Assembly (NCBI GenBank): GCA_013375355.1
Contig: JABXJV010000446.1
Coordinates: forward strand, 1 to 6,712
DNA: 6,712 nucleotides
Reading direction: 5' to 3'
Source of the DNA: Candidatus Helarchaeota archaeon
GTDB taxonomy: Archaea > Asgardarchaeota > Lokiarchaeia > Helarchaeales > JABXJV01
Positions within the stretch are counted from its first letter, which is position 1; every line of letters starts with the position of its first letter. The notes under the pieces are model-generated. The model was not told the DNA's origin. It saw only the letters and a list, made by a program, of their open reading frames with translations, and did no database searches. Both the position numbers and the translations under genes were made by a program. Shown in pieces: positions 4,488-6,712 of this stretch.

Positions 4488-6712
4488 ATGCGAAGTATAA
4501 CCGAAATTAACCGATTATTAAAAATCGCAGAAAAAGAATTAATGCGATTGGATCAAGAGCGTTCGGCAATTCTTGAGAGAATAAAAAACTTACGCTCTGA
4601 AAGAGAAAGTTATGAACGTACATTATCCAAATCTATATTCAACATTGACACTCCTCTCGTTACAAACCTTTCTCCCCAAGATGAAAAAATCCATCTCTTT
4701 CGATCGCTTTTCAGAGGAAGAGAAGATGTATATCCAAGAAGGTTCGAAAGCTTAAGAACAGGTAAAACTGGTTACCAGCCTGCCTGCAGAAATGAATGGA
4801 TTGAGGAAATTTGTAAGAAACCTAAAATTTCATGCAAGGATTGTGAAAACCAAGAGTTTTTACCTGTAACGGATGAAGTAATTAGAAATCACCTGCTTGG
4901 TATTAATCCTGATGAACCATCTAAACGTGAATTTACTATAGGGGTGTATCCACTTCTTCTTGATGAAACATGTTGGTTTCTCGCTGCAGATTTTGACAAA
5001 TCATCCTGGATGGAGGATATATCTGCCTTTTTTAAAACATGTAGGTCCTATAATGTACCTTTAGCACTTGAACGATCCCGTTCCGGCAAGGGTGGACATG
5101 TTTGGATTTTTTTTGTGGAACCCATCTCTGCAGCGCTTGCAAGAAAACTTGGTTCTTTTCTCCTAACAGAAACAATGGAAAGACGTCCCGAAATAGGTTT
5201 CGAATCATATGACCGATTTTTCCCAAGCCAGGATACACTGCCTAAAGGCAGTTTCGGCAACCTTATTGCACAACCATTGCAGAAAAAACCAAGAGAAAAA
5301 TGTAATACTGTTTTCCTTAATGAGAATTTTCTTCCATATTCTGATCAATGGGAATTCCTGAGTTCGATTAATCGCATGAGTCGTGACAAAGTGGAAAGTA
5401 TTGTTAATAAAGCTTTGCTTCATGGACGTGTTTTCGATGTGAAAAAGGTCGATACTATTGATGCAGAAATAGAACCTTGGATGTTACCACCTTCAAGAAA
5501 GAGAAAGGAATTGAAAATTACAGGACCACTTCCTGAACAGGTAAAATTGACTCTCAATAATCAGATATATATTGATAAAAGTGAAATAACCCCATTTCTC
5601 CAAAATCAACTAATCCGTATCGCAGCTTTTCAAAATCCTGAGTTCTATAAAGCCCAGGCAATGCGGCTTCCGACTTATAATAAATCACAAATAATCAGTT
5701 GTTATGAAGACTTCCCAAAGCATTTAGGTATTCCAAGAGGCTGCTTAGATGAAGTTATGGGTCTATTAAAGTCATTTAATATTAAGGTAAAGATAATTGA
5801 TAAACGTTATACTGGAACTAAAATAAATGTATCATTTAAGAGTGAATTACTACCTGATCAGCAAGCAGCTGCTGAATCAATGCTGTACTATGACACAGGT
5901 GTACTATCAGCTGCTACTTCATTTGGAAAAACTGTAGTAGCAATTTATATGATCTCAAAACGTAGTGTCAATACGTTGATATTAGTTCACCGAAGACAAT
6001 TGCTCGATCAATGGATAGCCAAGCTGAGTAACTTTCTGGAAATTGATCAGAGAGAAGTAGGACAGATAGGTGCTGGCAGAAGGACTCCATCAGGAAAGAT
6101 TGATGTAGCGATAATTCAGAGTCTCAGCTGGAAAGGTATAGTTGATGATGTTGTTGGAGATTATGGTCATCTGGTTATTGACGAATGTCATCACATTTCT
6201 GCAAGGAGTTTTGAAATAGTCGCAAGACAAAGCAAAGCAAAATATGTAATGGGCCTTTCCGCAACTGTAATACGCAAAGACGGTCACCATCCAATTATTT
6301 TTATGAACATTGGGCCGATTCGATACAAGGTAAGTGATAAGAAACAGGCGGCGACAAGACCGTTCAAACATAAGGTTATTGTTCGTAAAACAGAATTTAG
6401 AGTGAATGGCTCTTTAGATAATGAAAAATCTCCAGCAATCCATGAACTATATGCCGCCTTAATACGAGATGAAAGCCGCAATAAGATGATCATCGACGGT
6501 GTAGTAAAATCTGTTAACGAAAAACGCTCTCCAATAGTATTAACTGAACGAAAAGAACACCTCATGTATTTAGCAGAAAAACTTTCTCAACTAATACGCC
6601 ATGTGTTTGTGCTGAAAGGGGGTATGGAAAAAAAACAGAGACTTTCTCTGTATAATAAAATGCAAGAAATTCCTGAAGATGAAGAAAGGCTTATAATTGC
6701 TACAGGAAGGTA
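4488..6712 (+). CDS. TOTE-type archaeo-eukaryotic primase fused to superfamily II helicase, 3' partial
   Basis: The frame is open for 741 codons and runs off the right edge. Residues 3-45 form a charged coiled coil. Residues about 70-310 match the archaeo-eukaryotic primase domain of TOTE conflict systems: FRGREDVYPRRFE (75-87), a four-cysteine cluster (C100, C109, C116, C119), the metal-binding pair D168-F-D170, SRSGKGGHVW with H204, and PSQD followed by GNLIAQPLQ (246-265). The catalytic primase residues appear intact. Residues from about 454 form a superfamily II helicase: LPDQQ, Walker A SFGKT (K481), DECHH (565-569), SAT (591-593), then the second RecA-like domain up to IATGR at the edge, where motif V would begin. 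Such proteins are expected to prime or unwind nucleic acid in defence against invading elements; the activity of this one is inferred. The ATG at 4488 fits the start of the coiled coil; TTG at 4464 is a weaker option, and TAA at 4443 closes the frame. There is no clear Shine-Dalgarno sequence. Any C-terminal nuclease or partner gene would lie to the right. Confidence 0.9.
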   Translation, partial: MRSITEINRLLKIAEKELMRLDQERSAILERIKNLRSERESYERTLSKSIFNIDTPLVTNLSPQDEKIHLFRSLFRGREDVYPRRFESLRTGKTGYQPACRNEWIEEICKKPKISCKDCENQEFLPVTDEVIRNHLLGINPDEPSKREFTIGVYPLLLDETCWFLAADFDKSSWMEDISAFFKTCRSYNVPLALERSRSGKGGHVWIFFVEPISAALARKLGSFLLTETMERRPEIGFESYDRFFPSQDTLPKGSFGNLIAQPLQKKPREKCNTVFLNENFLPYSDQWEFLSSINRMSRDKVESIVNKALLHGRVFDVKKVDTIDAEIEPWMLPPSRKRKELKITGPLPEQVKLTLNNQIYIDKSEITPFLQNQLIRIAAFQNPEFYKAQAMRLPTYNKSQIISCYEDFPKHLGIPRGCLDEVMGLLKSFNIKVKIIDKRYTGTKINVSFKSELLPDQQAAAESMLYYDTGVLSAATSFGKTVVAIYMISKRSVNTLILVHRRQLLDQWIAKLSNFLEIDQREVGQIGAGRRTPSGKIDVAIIQSLSWKGIVDDVVGDYGHLVIDECHHISARSFEIVARQSKAKYVMGLSATVIRKDGHHPIIFMNIGPIRYKVSDKKQAATRPFKHKVIVRKTEFRVNGSLDNEKSPAIHELYAALIRDESRNKMIIDGVVKSVNEKRSPIVLTERKEHLMYLAEKLSQLIRHVFVLKGGMEKKQRLSLYNKMQEIPEDEERLIIATGR

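Noticed and set aside
5032..5423. Three overlapping minus-strand frames of 68-72 codons
   Set aside because: They are antisense to the primase domain, where the plus strand shows conserved catalytic motifs.
6090..6565. Two minus-strand frames of 93 codons
   Set aside because: They are antisense to the helicase domain, including the DECHH and SAT motifs, and resemble no family.

Overview
The window is an AT-rich accessory region holding four recognisable protein genes, two of them cut by the window edges. No rRNA, tRNA, CRISPR array or core metabolic gene was seen. The low GC and the often weak Shine-Dalgarno signals would suit a low-GC bacterium, possibly Bacteroidota, but the sequence has no taxonomic marker and I hold this loosely.

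Layout. (1) 1-2389, minus strand, 3' end off the left edge: one uninterrupted reading frame of 796 codons joining three modules. They are a TM0106/Cas4-like RecB-type nuclease region with cysteines, a YprB-type RNase H-like exonuclease domain (RNase_H_2), and an IS66-type DDE transposase preceded by a CxxC...CxxC zinc motif. (2) 2390-3266: about 880 bases of very AT-rich DNA with no convincing gene. (3) 3267-4275, minus strand: a two-gene operon with a 47-base overlap. The first gene encodes a winged-helix plus minimal nucleotidyltransferase protein (GSx10DxD) and the second a HEPN-domain protein, so the pair looks like a type VII (MntA/HepT-like) toxin-antitoxin module. (4) 4276-4487: a divergent intergenic region with helically phased TACAAT repeats just upstream of the nucleotidyltransferase gene, a plausible operator. 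(5) 4488-6712, plus strand, 3' end off the right edge: a large protein with an N-terminal coiled coil, an archaeo-eukaryotic primase domain of the TOTE conflict-system type with a four-cysteine cluster, and a superfamily II helicase (GKT, DECHH, SAT).

Together this reads as a mobile or defence-type island: a TOTE-like primase-helicase, a toxin-antitoxin pair divergent from it, and a nuclease-transposase fusion that may belong to a mobile element. Functional coupling between the three units is inferred from proximity only. The most unusual item is the single-frame fusion of nuclease, exonuclease and transposase; the second is the HEPN protein with tyrosine where histidine is usual, paired with a DNA-binding nucleotidyltransferase.
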